A DNA stretch of 64,000 nt from NCBI GenBank assembly GCA_011009095.1, contig VTPC01005390.1:1-64000 (forward strand), read 5' to 3'. A program made the position numbers and the translations under genes. Numbering within the stretch: the stretch's first letter is position 1; the number at the start of each line of letters is the position of its first letter. Source of the DNA: Ignelater luminosus. Its lineage: Eukaryota; Arthropoda; Insecta; Coleoptera; Elateridae. A model generated the notes under the pieces. The model worked only from the letters and a program-made list of their open reading frames with translations, had not been told where the DNA came from and did not search any database. Below are positions 24,150 to 35,523 of this stretch, piece by piece.

Positions 24150-24589
24150 GAGCTGTTTGACACTATGCTAAATTTTGTGGAAATTTTATAAAAAAATTTT
24201 TATAAAAATTTCTTTGAAAATTTTTGGTAAGTTGTTGTAGCGAGTTGTATGCAACTATGCATAATTTTTTACAAAAGTTTTGACGTGGGCGTGCGCAGTA
24301 TCAATCTATTTACAGCTGTTTGCAGTGACCTTTAAGCAACCTTTAATGCGACTCGTAAACATAACCACAAATAATAGGGAAGCAAGCAAATGTGCAGACG
24401 ATCAGCTGATGTTGGTTTGCGCATAGACGCGCTCACGTTTACTGCGCATTTTCTGCAAGAAATTTACCAATTTTTAGAACATATTCTATATAAATTTCTA
24501 TGTAAACTCTGTTTGCAACGACCGAGAATTTTTAAAAAACTAATTTGTACAAAATTTTTTAAAAAATTTAACATAGTGTCAAACAGCTC
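24150..24589. mobile_element. Tourist/Harbinger-type MITE, 440 bases
   Basis: Starts GAGCTGTTTGACACTATG and ends with its complement CATAGTGTCAAACAGCTC; beyond these 18 bases the inverted repeat continues imperfectly through AAATTTT-rich sequence. TAA lies immediately on both sides (24147-24149 and 24590-24592), the 3-base target duplication typical of PIF/Harbinger elements. No coding capacity. Confidence 0.75.
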
Positions 24590-24592
24590 TAA

Positions 24593-26407
24593 AACCATTC
24601 TAATCTAGTTCAATTATCCTATTATTAATCGTATGCTGAGTAAAACTTTTAGTACCATGGAAAGAAAAAGCAACAGAAAACGTCGCATGACTGTTTAAAA
24701 TTTTTTAAACGTTTTATGAATAAGAATAAATTAATAAACAAATAAGGATTTATCAAATCGGAGCTTAATACGTGCCTGTGCATGTATGTAGTAGTGAACT
24801 AAAACGGTTTGAAAGTTAAAAAATACAATGAATTTCCCATAAACTCTGATGTTTTTAGGGCGTGATCTTAAAATCAGGTATATTAAAATTAACGCAACTT
24901 AAACAAATAAATATTACTCATTACGAAATCATCATTAAAACTTATCCTTATCAGGAACTGTACAGTACTATTCTACAAAAAATAAATATTCATCTTTTTC
25001 TGGCTGTTAGTTTTTTAGTTTAAACTAATCGTACATGAATTGTTAGGCTTTTAAACGCTTTAAGGTTAGATTGCATGACAGAACACCTACTAACGCAATG
25101 TTGTCAGTGTTATATACATTGGAATTAACTGTTTCAATTATTTTTGTCTTCTGTTTAGTATGTTAATGTTATTATTATTATTATCATTATTACCTCTAAT
25201 AACAAAAACATTATCATGAAATTGTTATGGGAATAATCTATTTGCAATAAGACATCCCTAGCTGTTTAAATATTTGTATTTCAAATAGGCAATAGATTTG
25301 GCAACAAGGTTCTATTTTGTGTAGTGATGGTGATTAAGTAGTGTTGAGGTTATCCACAATTAAAATACCTGTTATATACAACCTAGCACAAAAAATTCAT
25401 GGCCAATCCTCTTGCAAACGAAACTATGAACGTACAATACTTTGATTGTTATATGCAACTGCTAAATAATACTTATGTATTTCCTGACATATTAATGTGA
25501 AGATGCTTGGTTTTATAGCTCTCTACTTGGGAAAACCTGTCAAACCCAATAAATTATTTTTTTTTATTATTTCACTTGCATTCGCACGATGCATTCTTTC
25601 AATAACACATCACAGTAAATTTTGTTACTAATTTATTAGTAAATATAAAAATGACAATGACAGAGGCATAACTTGCTGTTTTTGATAACAGATGCTGCAC
25701 ACCTCGAGTCTTTCATTTTAATACAGCAATACTCAAGAACGGTGCATCCTATAAAAAATACAACAGCAAGTATTTTTTGTTTTTAATTTATCTGAAGATT
25801 TCATTTAAAAATAAGGTAAATTTTCTTTTCAGTGACGTAGTCTTTTTTTTAATTTTAGTATCTAGCGCTGTTCTTGAGAGATTAAAAAAACAAAAGATTT
25901 TAAATGAAACTTTGATGCCCCATATCTCACAAACAGCGCAGTTTATGATCATGGTTTAAAGTTATCTGTAAATACAAAAACTTATTATTTTTACACTAAT
26001 TTCTTTACACACGGTTAGGACATTGGCTGTAAGTGGTCATTATATTGTTAGATTCTCGTGAAAAATCATTCACGTTTTTAATACGTATGAATTAGTAAGA
26101 CAACTTTAAAGTTTTTCTTTATAACCTTACTCAGATTGTAATTACTAGGAAATACCCAAAAATGTTTGTTTGACATTTATTTTAATAATTAATACTGGTA
26201 TGCATATTACAAAAGTTTGGGATAATCCAGGAATAAGATAATAATAAATTTAAAATAACCGGTTTCCGATTTCTCATTAGATGTACCGTGACATTGAAAC
26301 AAGAAGGTTAATCACACACGCCAGCGCAATAAACTGCTAAAAAATTTGCACCACCTTTAATTAAACACTCTTGTGTGTATCGGTCAATAACTATCGTGTT
26401 AACTTGA
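24593..26407. other. Intergenic spacer upstream of copy 3
   Basis: AT-rich, no gene or family-assignable repeat seen. The final part should contain the promoter of copy 3, but no clear TATA/initiator pair stands out. Confidence 0.4.
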
Positions 26408-28238
26408 ATGATGTGTCATATGACAACGTGTAGTAGGATGTACAGCTTTGTTTGGGTGGCATTTTGCATAATATCCATTTCCGCTGCGGCAGGTAGGTAC
26501 ATCTTACTTTCTAAATTATTTATCTACACAATTTTTGTTTTATCTTAAGTTAGTAATAATTTGTAATTAATCATAGAAAAAGATTCATCATGCGTGACTC
26601 CAAATGGTGAAATTGCTACTTGTGTACCTATCGATTCATGTTCACCGATTAAAGGAGCAATTAGATATCTTAATAAGGATGCTGTAGAATTTGCTCGAAA
26701 TTCTCAGTGCGGATACGATGATACTCCTCTGGTATGTTGCGGTTCTACAGGTAGTATGAGTAAAATAACGACTGCAAGGACGAGTGCAAGGACGACTGCA
26801 AGGCCGACTGCAAGGACGACTGCAAGGACGACTGCAAGGACGACGGCAAGGGCGACTGCAAGTATGACAATTACAACAATGACTGCTACAAGAAGACTTA
26901 CAAAAGTTCCAACAACGATACCAGCACCTCATAATAAAGTCTTAACCGAAGTCAATCCGCTTTTGGGACGAAATAACCTACTCGATCAGACCTTTTGTGG
27001 TATACAAAGTGACGATATTCCGATTCAAGCAGGGAAATATACAATGGTTCGCGAATTTCCATGGATGGTGTCCTTAAAATATACAAGAAACGATGGAAGT
27101 TTTGGAGGTTTGAGATGTACCGGCACTTTGATTAATAAAAGATACGTATTAACCGCTGCAGAATGTCTAAATATCCCGGGTCTTGATTTGTAAGTATGTA
27201 AAAGTTATTTTTGCAACAGATTTCATAAGAAAAATTGTTTACTCTAGGACTGGTGTCAGAATGGGTAAATGGAACTATTCTGACCTTTATGACTGTTACC
27301 CGCAAGCAAAGAATAAACTTATTTGTGTCGTACCTATCGATGTACCCATAGAAGAAAAGGTTGCTCATCCTTACTATCATAAAGGCCATAACGACAATAA
27401 TATTGCACTACTTCGATTAACAGAAGATGTTGAATATGATGGTAAGTAAGAATTGCTAAAATTCGAAATTGTAATGCAAAATAAGCAAATTAAATTAAAT
27501 GCGAAAATCTAAATTAGAGATTTCCGTACTGTTGATGATATGGGTAATTCCACACTAGGTATTCATAAAGATATGTGTGGTTTTCAAATTTTTTGTATTA
27601 GAATGTGGTAAGGCCAGCTTAAACAAAAATATCTGAGTTCCTTCTTCAGATAATTACAACGTCACTGTTGGATTGTTTGACATCAAAACAGCAGCATATT
27701 AGCAAATCGAATTTTCATTGAAGATAAAAGTTAAAATATTTTAAAAATTTCTTTTCTTTATTGTTTAAATTTTCCAACAGATTTCATTCGTCCAATATGT
27801 TTACCACCAATAAATATCTCACGGCCCAAATCAGGAACAATTATGGAAACATCCGGATGGAACATTCACGTTATTGGTATGTAAACCATCTATACCATAG
27901 CTACATTTCTAGAGCCCTTTTTTGTAGGATCCCAGTGGGGTATAAAGTTAAAAGGGAAAGTTAGCATTATTGATGACCAATATTGCGATCCAAACTTTAT
28001 TCATACGCATCCTAATAGTGCTTGTATTGGAAGCGTGGAAGAGAGCAGTGATATATGCATAGATAATTCAGGAAGTCCTCTAATGAAACGTTACAATGTA
28101 AAAGCTGATACAAAAGAATTAGTACGATGGTACCAAGAAGGTATTGTTTATACGGGACTAGGTTGCAATGGTTTTCATGCCTCTTATACTAGGGTATCTA
28201 AACATTTAGATTGGATCTTAAGTAATATGAGAAAATGA
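26408..28238 (+). CDS. CLIP-domain serine protease homologue, copy 3 (non-catalytic pseudoprotease)
   Basis: Exons 26408-26492, 26577-27189, 27248-27441, 27781-27876 and 27928-28238 join without a break to 432 residues, all with GT-AG sites. The start could be one of several in-frame ATGs; the one at 26438 would give a tighter signal peptide (MYSFVWVAFCIISISAAA). The CLIP domain cysteines fall at about 34, 44, 50, 73, 82 and 83. A Thr/Ala/Arg-rich linker follows at about 93-124. The activation region is IPIQAG, with no basic P1 residue. The catalytic His is Glu224 (TAAEC), the Asp is Asn284 (DNNIALL), and the active-site box is CIDNSGSP, keeping Ser377 but losing the Gly and Asp before it. 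It cannot be a working protease. CLIP homologues of this kind act as secreted cofactors in melanisation cascades; that role here is inferred. Confidence 0.9.
26768..26863 (+). repeat. 12-bp coding minisatellite in copy 3 linker
   Basis: Eight consecutive 12-base units on the theme ACGACTGCAAGG, in frame, each encoding Thr-Thr-Ala-Arg or a close variant (TSAR, PTAR, ATAS). It lies between the CLIP and protease domains, and the other array copies lack it. An antisense Cys/Arg/Pro-rich reading frame across it is a by-product. Confidence 0.95.
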
Positions 28239-28342
28239 CCACAACATGTGCAGCCATTTTAATTAGATACCAGGATATTAATTATTTAAGTACTGTAAAT
28301 GTTAGAATAATAAGATTAATTGATTCGACTATTTTAGAATTA

Positions 28343-28348
28343 AATAAA
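28343..28348 (+). terminator. Polyadenylation signal of copy 3
   Basis: AATAAA 105 bases after the stop codon, in a T/A-rich 3' UTR. Confidence 0.45.
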
Positions 28349-29770
28349 ACAATCGTATAATCTAGTAATTTGTTTTTTGAATAAATGGGCTCAGACGGAG
28401 AATTCGGCGTTTTCTTAAAACGCTTTTTGGAACTTGAATTCTACATTTTTACAGTTTTCTTGGTCTTTCTAGGTTAAGTAAATCGTTTTACGTATTTATG
28501 TTATTGTGCCTCAGGTAGAGAGTTTACCTCTGCTAACAGTATTTAATAGTTATTTGGTGCACAAATTAGTAGCTTTATTTCTAATATCGAAGAAAAGCTT
28601 GTACTGTTTAGTTATTAGAAAACGATTTAGTTGCATGATTTTATTCCCAATGATAGGGTATCTATCTTAAAGCCGTAGGATTTTTCCTGTAACTTCTGCT
28701 AGTAAACAGATCGGCACAATTTTGAAGTTGAAAACTTGCAAATTGTATCAAAATGATTGTCGTGACTGGTAGAAAAAGTTATTTTTCTCAAAATTTTTCT
28801 TCCTTTTAAAAAGTAGGAAAAAAGTCGTAAAGGAATCGTTGATCAATAAAACGACCAAAAACATAAGCACAAAAATCGGGAACCCTTTAAGAAAGACAAT
28901 CTGGCTCAGTTAATTCCGCTTGCGATGAGATCGGATTTTACTCTGTATACAAAATAATAATAATTGTAAGGACAATGTCTGAAAGAATTCTAAGAATTAG
29001 CAGATTAAAACTCAAAGCATGCTTGATTCAGAAACGCCCATAAAGCTGAATTCACTTTTGAATTGATAATGATGTTGGTGACAACGTCATTCTGTTTGCA
29101 TTTACATTACAACATTCAGTTTCATTGTATTGCATACGAATTTGTAGACTTAAACTTTACAACATCTTTTTGTAACGAGTGTCCAAAAAGTCCCGTAATC
29201 TTGTCGTTCTTGAAACGGAAAACATGTCTGTTATTATGTTATGAACCGAAAAGTGCCATTGACGTTAATCAGTTGTCAAAGTATACGTCTACTTATAGTC
29301 CAGTCAACGAAGAGGTTATAGAGGACATGGAATGGGAAAGAATTTTTCTCTTGAGGAATGTGTTGGGGGTAGTTAGGAGGCAAAGATACTAAAAGTCCCT
29401 GCCGCTTCAGGGACGGAGGGGGTGGAAAGGCCTCTGTTCTCGGTTTCTTGCTTATAACTCGGAAACGGTGCGTCGTACGGTAAAAAGTATTGTCCACAAA
29501 ATAAAAAAATTTAATTTCCTACAAAACTGTTTATAATTATTTTCTTTCTATGTGTTATAGTTGCCGAAATATTCGCCAGCGAAAATCGATAATTCTCGAA
29601 AAACTTTTTTCGTCAAACTTGTCCTTCTAACTCCTCAGCCTTATGTTTTAAAGAAACGTCTCCAAACAGGAAGTTGTAGATGATTACATTTCCTTCAGAA
29701 AGATGTATATTTACTAATTTATCTTCGACAGGGCAGAAGTTACAGCAGTTTGAAGCTTTTGGATACATTC
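28349..29770. other. Intergenic DNA with degraded repeat
   Basis: No gene recognised. The block around 29180-29520 (GTGTCCAAAAAGTCCCGTAA, then a locally GC-rich GGGACGGAGGGGGTGGAAAG) looks like a transposon remnant. It shares a degraded inverted match with about 19390-19580. Confidence 0.35.
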
Positions 29771-29930
29771 CGTGATTTCTCAAAAAAACTATACTTTCGT
29801 TATTATTGTTATTTACGTATTAAGAAACTGGAATTTGCCAAAGCTAGGTAAGATTTTTCGTAAATTCCAGTTTCTTAATACATAAATAGCGATAATAACA
29901 AAAGTGTAGCAGCTTTCTTGAGAAATCACG
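29771..29930. repeat. Long near-perfect hairpin, about 70-base arms
   Basis: CGTGATTTCTCAAAAAAACT... TTAAGAAACTGGAATTTG on the left (29771-29837) is matched by its complement on the right (29861-29930), with a loop of about 23 bases. Mismatches are few (roughly one in eight), so a transcript would fold into a long stem. Probably a fold-back MITE; a hairpin-RNA gene is the alternative. Confidence 0.8.
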
Positions 29931-30623
29931 AAATTTTTAATTCTCAGCCATACATTTTAAAACTTGCATAGAAATGCATATCGTTTTGTTTGTTTGTAAA
30001 AAAATTATTACAAAACAAAAATATTTCAAGAGCAAGAGCTAAAGGGTGGCAGAGAGAAAATTAAAAAATCATGTTGGCTGTTTACATCCATCTACTTTGT
30101 GCTTCTTACCTAAACATAACAAATTGAATTTACTGTTTGCTGCCTGTGTGTAATACAGGCAAGTTATTTTAGCAAAACTAAATAACTTAGATTTCGAGCC
30201 TCAGTCAGGTCAACTTAAATATATCAGCAAGTCCTAGTGAGGATTCTAATCATATATTATGTAACTACTAAACAATAACCGAGTAAATAGTCAATTGCGT
30301 TACAGTATAAGATGGGCATAAAAGGACGCCATGATGGTCACCTACTTCATTTATACTATTTTCCAACGCCGTCGACACAGAATTGTATTAGCGATTTGCA
30401 TTTCTCTTAAAGTTTCCGTTAAGATTTATAAACTTTTAATTGTTTCGATTTATTCAGCTACTTGTAAATACCTTCTACTACAATAGAGATGTCAATTTCT
30501 TTATAAACAAAAACAAGTAATTATACAATGTAGTTTAGAAAAACAGACAACTGCAGTATTGAATAAATTTCGGTAATTTCTTAGTCCAGGAAGATTAAAC
30601 AAAAATATCAGAAGTTCGAGAAA

Positions 30624-33600
30624 ATTTGTGACAGGCTAAATTCTTGCATGCAAATAAGTAGGTATTGGGGTTCTTAATAATATGACAGAGTTCCTCTGCG
30701 ATTCGTGCACCGCTGGGTTAATTACGAGGGGTCAAAGGTCGCGAAAACACGTTTTGCGAATATCTCAAAAACAGTGAACTTTACGAAAAATTCATAGATG
30801 GCAAAATCTGTACCAGAGATAACTTGTTACAAAAAAGTCTAATAACTTTTTTTTGTAGAAGTAATCGTTAACAATATGTATACTATTATACAGAGTTATA
30901 TTATATAGACTGTTGATGACTTCGCGCTCTATCCACACACGGATATCGTTTTATGTATAGTGTAATAGAAAAATTCATGCTACTAATTTACATATAATAT
31001 ATATGTGGAAATAAGAGGATCTTTTATATTTCTCTTGGCTAAGGATAAAAATCATAAATATACAATTGTACAGTAAAGTTTTATTATTAACTACAACTAA
31101 ATGTTTTTGGGGAATTGTAACGGGAAAATGCCCAAAAGTATGCACAAGTCCCGTATAAGCCAGATATCGGTAGATGTTCAAGCCCATAGCTCATGTCGAA
31201 GACGGGAGTAGGTTCCAAAATAGTAAATAATTCAGGCTTTGATGATCTTACCTAAACCTAAAACTTAGCTTTTAACTGAAAAGCCTAAAAGAGATACCAA
31301 AAGGGCGCCAGGAAACAGTTATGCTAAAAAGAAATAATCGGCGAACGCTCTGTACATGGATTTCCATAAGAAATATCACCCTGTATACAGAAACTTGAAA
31401 TTGTATCTGGATGCTAAAATGTACTCTCAACTTACCCGTAGGGCTTAGATTGACCCTATACATGACATAAAAACACAAAATAGACACATCATGATCTATA
31501 ATAAGTTCTAGCATCTCTCTCTCTCATAACTAAAATAGACTTTATAAATCATTGACTTCATAAAACTTTAAAATTAACAAAAGCAAAATTTAGACTTTTG
31601 GTTACTAGGAACCTGAGACGCTCATAACACCTGACGATCAATCAGAGTATTACTTATCAAATAAAATATCAAAATAGGTAATACACAAAGAATTTATTAT
31701 AACTTTAAAATGCAGAAAAGAAAAGTATTTAACAAAGGTTCAAATCTTGATAATGTAAATCAGATTTAAAGATAACATTAAAATGAATTCAATACAAAAT
31801 ATTAAAATGAATTAAGACATCAGTTACAAACATAAACAAACAATATTTTGAAAAGACGTAACTTTACGCAAACGAGTTTGATGAACTCGCTGTTATAATT
31901 TCAAAGATTTTAAAACAAAAACAAAATGGCAAATGAATAACAAAGTTAAATCGTAATCTAATACTATAATTACATTACTTTAAACAAAAAGAAAAATCAT
32001 CAAATTGTATCAATCTAAAAGAAACAGTAAATTAATTAGAATAAATCCCTGAAATAAACTAATAAAGAAATATAAACCTCTTTATGGAAATCTTTATAAT
32101 ATTACCCAATTTTAATTATCAAAATTAATCTCTGTACATGAAAGTTTACAAGTAAATACACAAATCATCATCATATTTAAAATATTTCTTACTCTAGGGT
32201 TGCGTAGTACGTCCACAAAATTCTAGTAACCCATTTACGGCAAACTATATGACACAACTGAGAGATCGGTGCGTTTTATTTTCAATAACCACAAAGAATT
32301 TAAAATCACTATATTGCCCTTTACACAAAACACAAGCTTTCAATTTTAACGCAAATGAGAGTGTATTCTTCGCATCCAAAGATGTTACAACGAAACGATT
32401 CTTCTGACAGCGGAAGACACAGTCTTTTCCAAAGACTTGGCCATGAAAACGAAAAGATAATTAGAGCTGAATAATTCCTGAACGACTGGCACGATACGGT
32501 TACTTCGTTATTTTTCCTTCTTACGAAGTTATGAACGGACCTTACATTAAAAATGGTAGTTTTCCATCCATCTTTGCTACAATGTGGACCTGTCTTTTGG
32601 CAGACATGCATCTGCTGGCGGCAGGCAACACTAACGCTTTAAGTATAAACAATAATTCTAAGAAACGATAAGGACTGAAAAATACATTAAAGATTTAAAA
32701 AAAACAGCACAAGGCACGTTTCGATAATATAATAGAGTATCGGATTTTGTTAATGAACAAAATATAAATCAATCTGCTACATACATTTTAATTTTTAACA
32801 AAGAACTTTAAAGAAACGTTAAACAAAATGCTTGATAACTACAAAAGATGACTAAATAAATTTTAAAAACCGAAACGAAATGATAAATTCATGTTAAGTA
32901 AATGCGCTTAAAGCGGAACCTGCAACCAAAACCCGGATGATTATGCAAAAGCTCAAAATGACATTATACCCCCTCAACCAAAAGGGAGTTTCTTTCAGAA
33001 ACTGCCTTACGTTAAAAAAAACTAAGGCGAAAACGACTTTATAATTCCAAACAAGAGGGCCAAAAGAAAATATTACTAAACCAAGACAAAACCATAGTCC
33101 AAACGAAACTCAAGAATGTCCACAAGCAATCCTAAACCCTATCAAACCATACCAAAGGACAAAACCAAAACCAAAACAAAAGCACAGACTAAAACGAAAC
33201 CAGAACCTTACTAGGAGGAACCACAAAATAAAGAAAACAGATAAACAAAAAAAGACCCCAAAGGAAAAATCAAAATACAAAAGTAACGATCTAGTAAAGG
33301 CCAAAACAAAACCAAAGAAAATTTTGCACTAGACCGGGCTGGTTATCGGCCGCCACGACCTACACCCTAGCTCCACCATGGGATCAAAGGACAAAAATAA
33401 AGGAAATTAACTCATATAGAGTTAAAATCATAAGACCGGTAAAGGTACTGGTGAGGCCAGTCTTTTCCGTGGGACACGGCACTAAAGTCACTTATAGTCG
33501 AATCTTGAATTAAGAAAAAAGGTTTGGGAGGCAATCTATCGGACCGACCTACCCCAAACAACCACGACGCAGATCGAGGCGTGACCCACCTAAAGAGGAT

Positions 33601-34737
33601 CACGCTCCAACAACCAACAACGAAACATCACAAAAAAACTAACTTACCCACTCACGATCAAGCTTCAGAGCCCTTTCGCACGTGAAGTGGAGCCTATTTA
33701 AGAAGAAAGCGGGATCAACCGTTCCACAGTCGATCCCCTAACAAGCGCACAGAAACAATCTTCCCAGACGCTACCAAATTGAAAAGACAGACCTTTTCAC
33801 CCTAACGAAGAGAAGAAGATAAAGAAATAATATGGGAGGGAAAGGAAGAGAAGAAGAAACGTATGAGTTCGCCAACAACGGGCTTCCACAAGCGTATGGT
33901 GTTGGTGCCTAAAAACGTCGACACCATACAACCGATGCCATTCCCAAGATCTCCGACCAACCTACCAAGCGATACCTGAGAACGTACATCAAGAGAGGAA
34001 CAATAGCGGGAATTAAAGAAGAGTAAAAGACTTAACTACAAGAAGAAGGAACGTCATAATCGATACTGTCACAAACGGTGACCACAAAATAAAGGTCTCA
34101 AGAACCAAACAAAAAAAGATCCTAATGATCAACTTCAACCAAAGGTCCTTTTCCAAAAAAAGACCAACACTAAACCTAAACTAAAGCTACTATCAAACCA
34201 AAAAACAAAAGCAAATACAAAATCGAAATCAAAAACATGAACAAAAACAAAACTAAGGCTCTTTTAGGAGGACTAAGCGATAGTTCACTAAACTAAAAGG
34301 TCCCGAAGACCAAACGATACTCAAAAACTCCAACCAAAGCTGATTATCCATAAAACCTAACCACTATAAAATAAAAAAAAGAAAACGCACCTGGTACTCG
34401 ACCTCTAATATGGTGGTGTGGAAGAGAGGGCATATAGTCACTAGTATGACACCGGCGGTTCTATGCACTCGCGATTCTTTGTCAGTATCGTGAACGGTTA
34501 CTCCTACAAAAAAACGTTATTACACTTTTTTGTAGCAAATTGTCTCAGCTACAAATTCTGCCAGCTATGAATTTGTAGAAAAGTTCATCGTTTTCGAGAT
34601 ATTCGCAAAAATATGTTTTCGCGACCTTTAACCCCTCGTAATTAGCCCAGCGGTGTACGAATCGCAAAGGAACTCTCTCATATTAGTAAGAATTCCAATA
34701 CCCATGTGCATGAAAAAACGTAGCCTGTCACAAACTA
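30624..34737. mobile_element. 4.1-kb element with ~240-base terminal inverted repeats
   Basis: The left arm (about 30624-30866) and right arm (about 34496-34737) are inverted copies. Shared blocks include TTTGTGACAGGCTA, GAGTTCCT-TGCGATTCGT, ACCGCTGGG-TAATTACGAGG and AAAGGTCGCGAAAACA, with estimated identity near 80 percent. The interior has no recognisable transposase. At 31112-31220 it shares a degraded inverted match with 41322-41426. The superfamily is unknown, and target duplications are not evident. Confidence 0.65.
32900..34400. repeat. A/C-rich, strand-asymmetric core of the 4.1-kb element
   Basis: On the + strand A and C greatly outnumber T and G, with degenerate arrays of AAAACC and AAACCAAAAC units (for example 33150-33330 and 34080-34260). 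The short hydrophobic minus-strand frames here follow from the GGTTTTG composition and are not believable genes. Confidence 0.6.
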
Positions 34738-35139
34738 TCTTAATGACGAATGTCTATTCTTTCTGAACTATCTCTCATATAGAGTGATAACGAAAAAGAG
34801 AAATAATTTATTATTGCAAAGAATGAAACAATGAAACAAAAAGAAATATTTGTTTATAATTCAACAAAAATGTATAAAAGTTGTCTACACTAAAGCTCAT
34901 TGTGAGCTACAAATCTTCAATGAATGAACTTTATGTCTACAATTCCTTATTAACATTAAACTATAAAGGTTGCAGATAAGCAAATAAACAACACGCGTGA
35001 AGTCTAAAAAATGAAAATTAGAAGAGTGCTTGTTTACATAACTGAGCAGTAGAGATTGGAACTAAAAAACGCTCGGAATTTAAATAACACCAGTAATGTC
35101 GCAAAATGGGTTGTCTGTAATATTATTATTAGCAATATA

Positions 35140-35521
35140 CACTGACCCACAAAAAAACCGGCCACCCTGAAATATCCCTAAAACCACTTTAACAATTATT
35201 ATTTTAAACAGTGATTGTTATTTGATTTAAGAACCATTCACTCTTGACACAGGATGTACAGATTAGCTGAAAAAAAGAAACACATTAATACAGAATTAAA
35301 TTTAATTTAAGCAGTAACAAAAACAGTCTAAATACGGTAACTTCTTAATTAAAAACAATAAATGTGGCTGTTTATAATGGACCTCCTGATAATTATTAGT
35401 AGTGTCTATGTCCTCCTCGAGCTTGTATTAAATCATTCAACCGCCGTGGCATTGAAATTAATAATTTTCAAAGTGGTTATAGGAAATTATTCAGGGTGAC
35501 CGGTTTTTTTGCCGGTCAGTT
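35140..35521. mobile_element. Tc1/mariner-type MITE, 382 bases
   Basis: The left end CACTGACCCACAAAAAAACC continuing GGCCACCCTGAA matches the complement of the right end (AACTGACCGGCAAAAAAACC continuing GGTCACCCTGAA). TA lies on both outer sides (35138-35139, 35522-35523). No coding capacity. Confidence 0.75.
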
Positions 35522-35523
35522 TA

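Noticed and set aside
26642..26932. Minus-strand Cys/Arg/Pro-rich reading frame, like a cysteine-rich peptide gene
   Set aside because: It is the antisense of the 12-base minisatellite and CLIP coding exon of copy 3; the regular CSRP pattern follows from the repeat.
33110..33304. Minus-strand hydrophobic, Phe-rich frame resembling a membrane protein
   Set aside because: Composition is dictated by GGTTTTG arrays in the skewed region; it has no signal, no conserved motif and no plausible neighbours.
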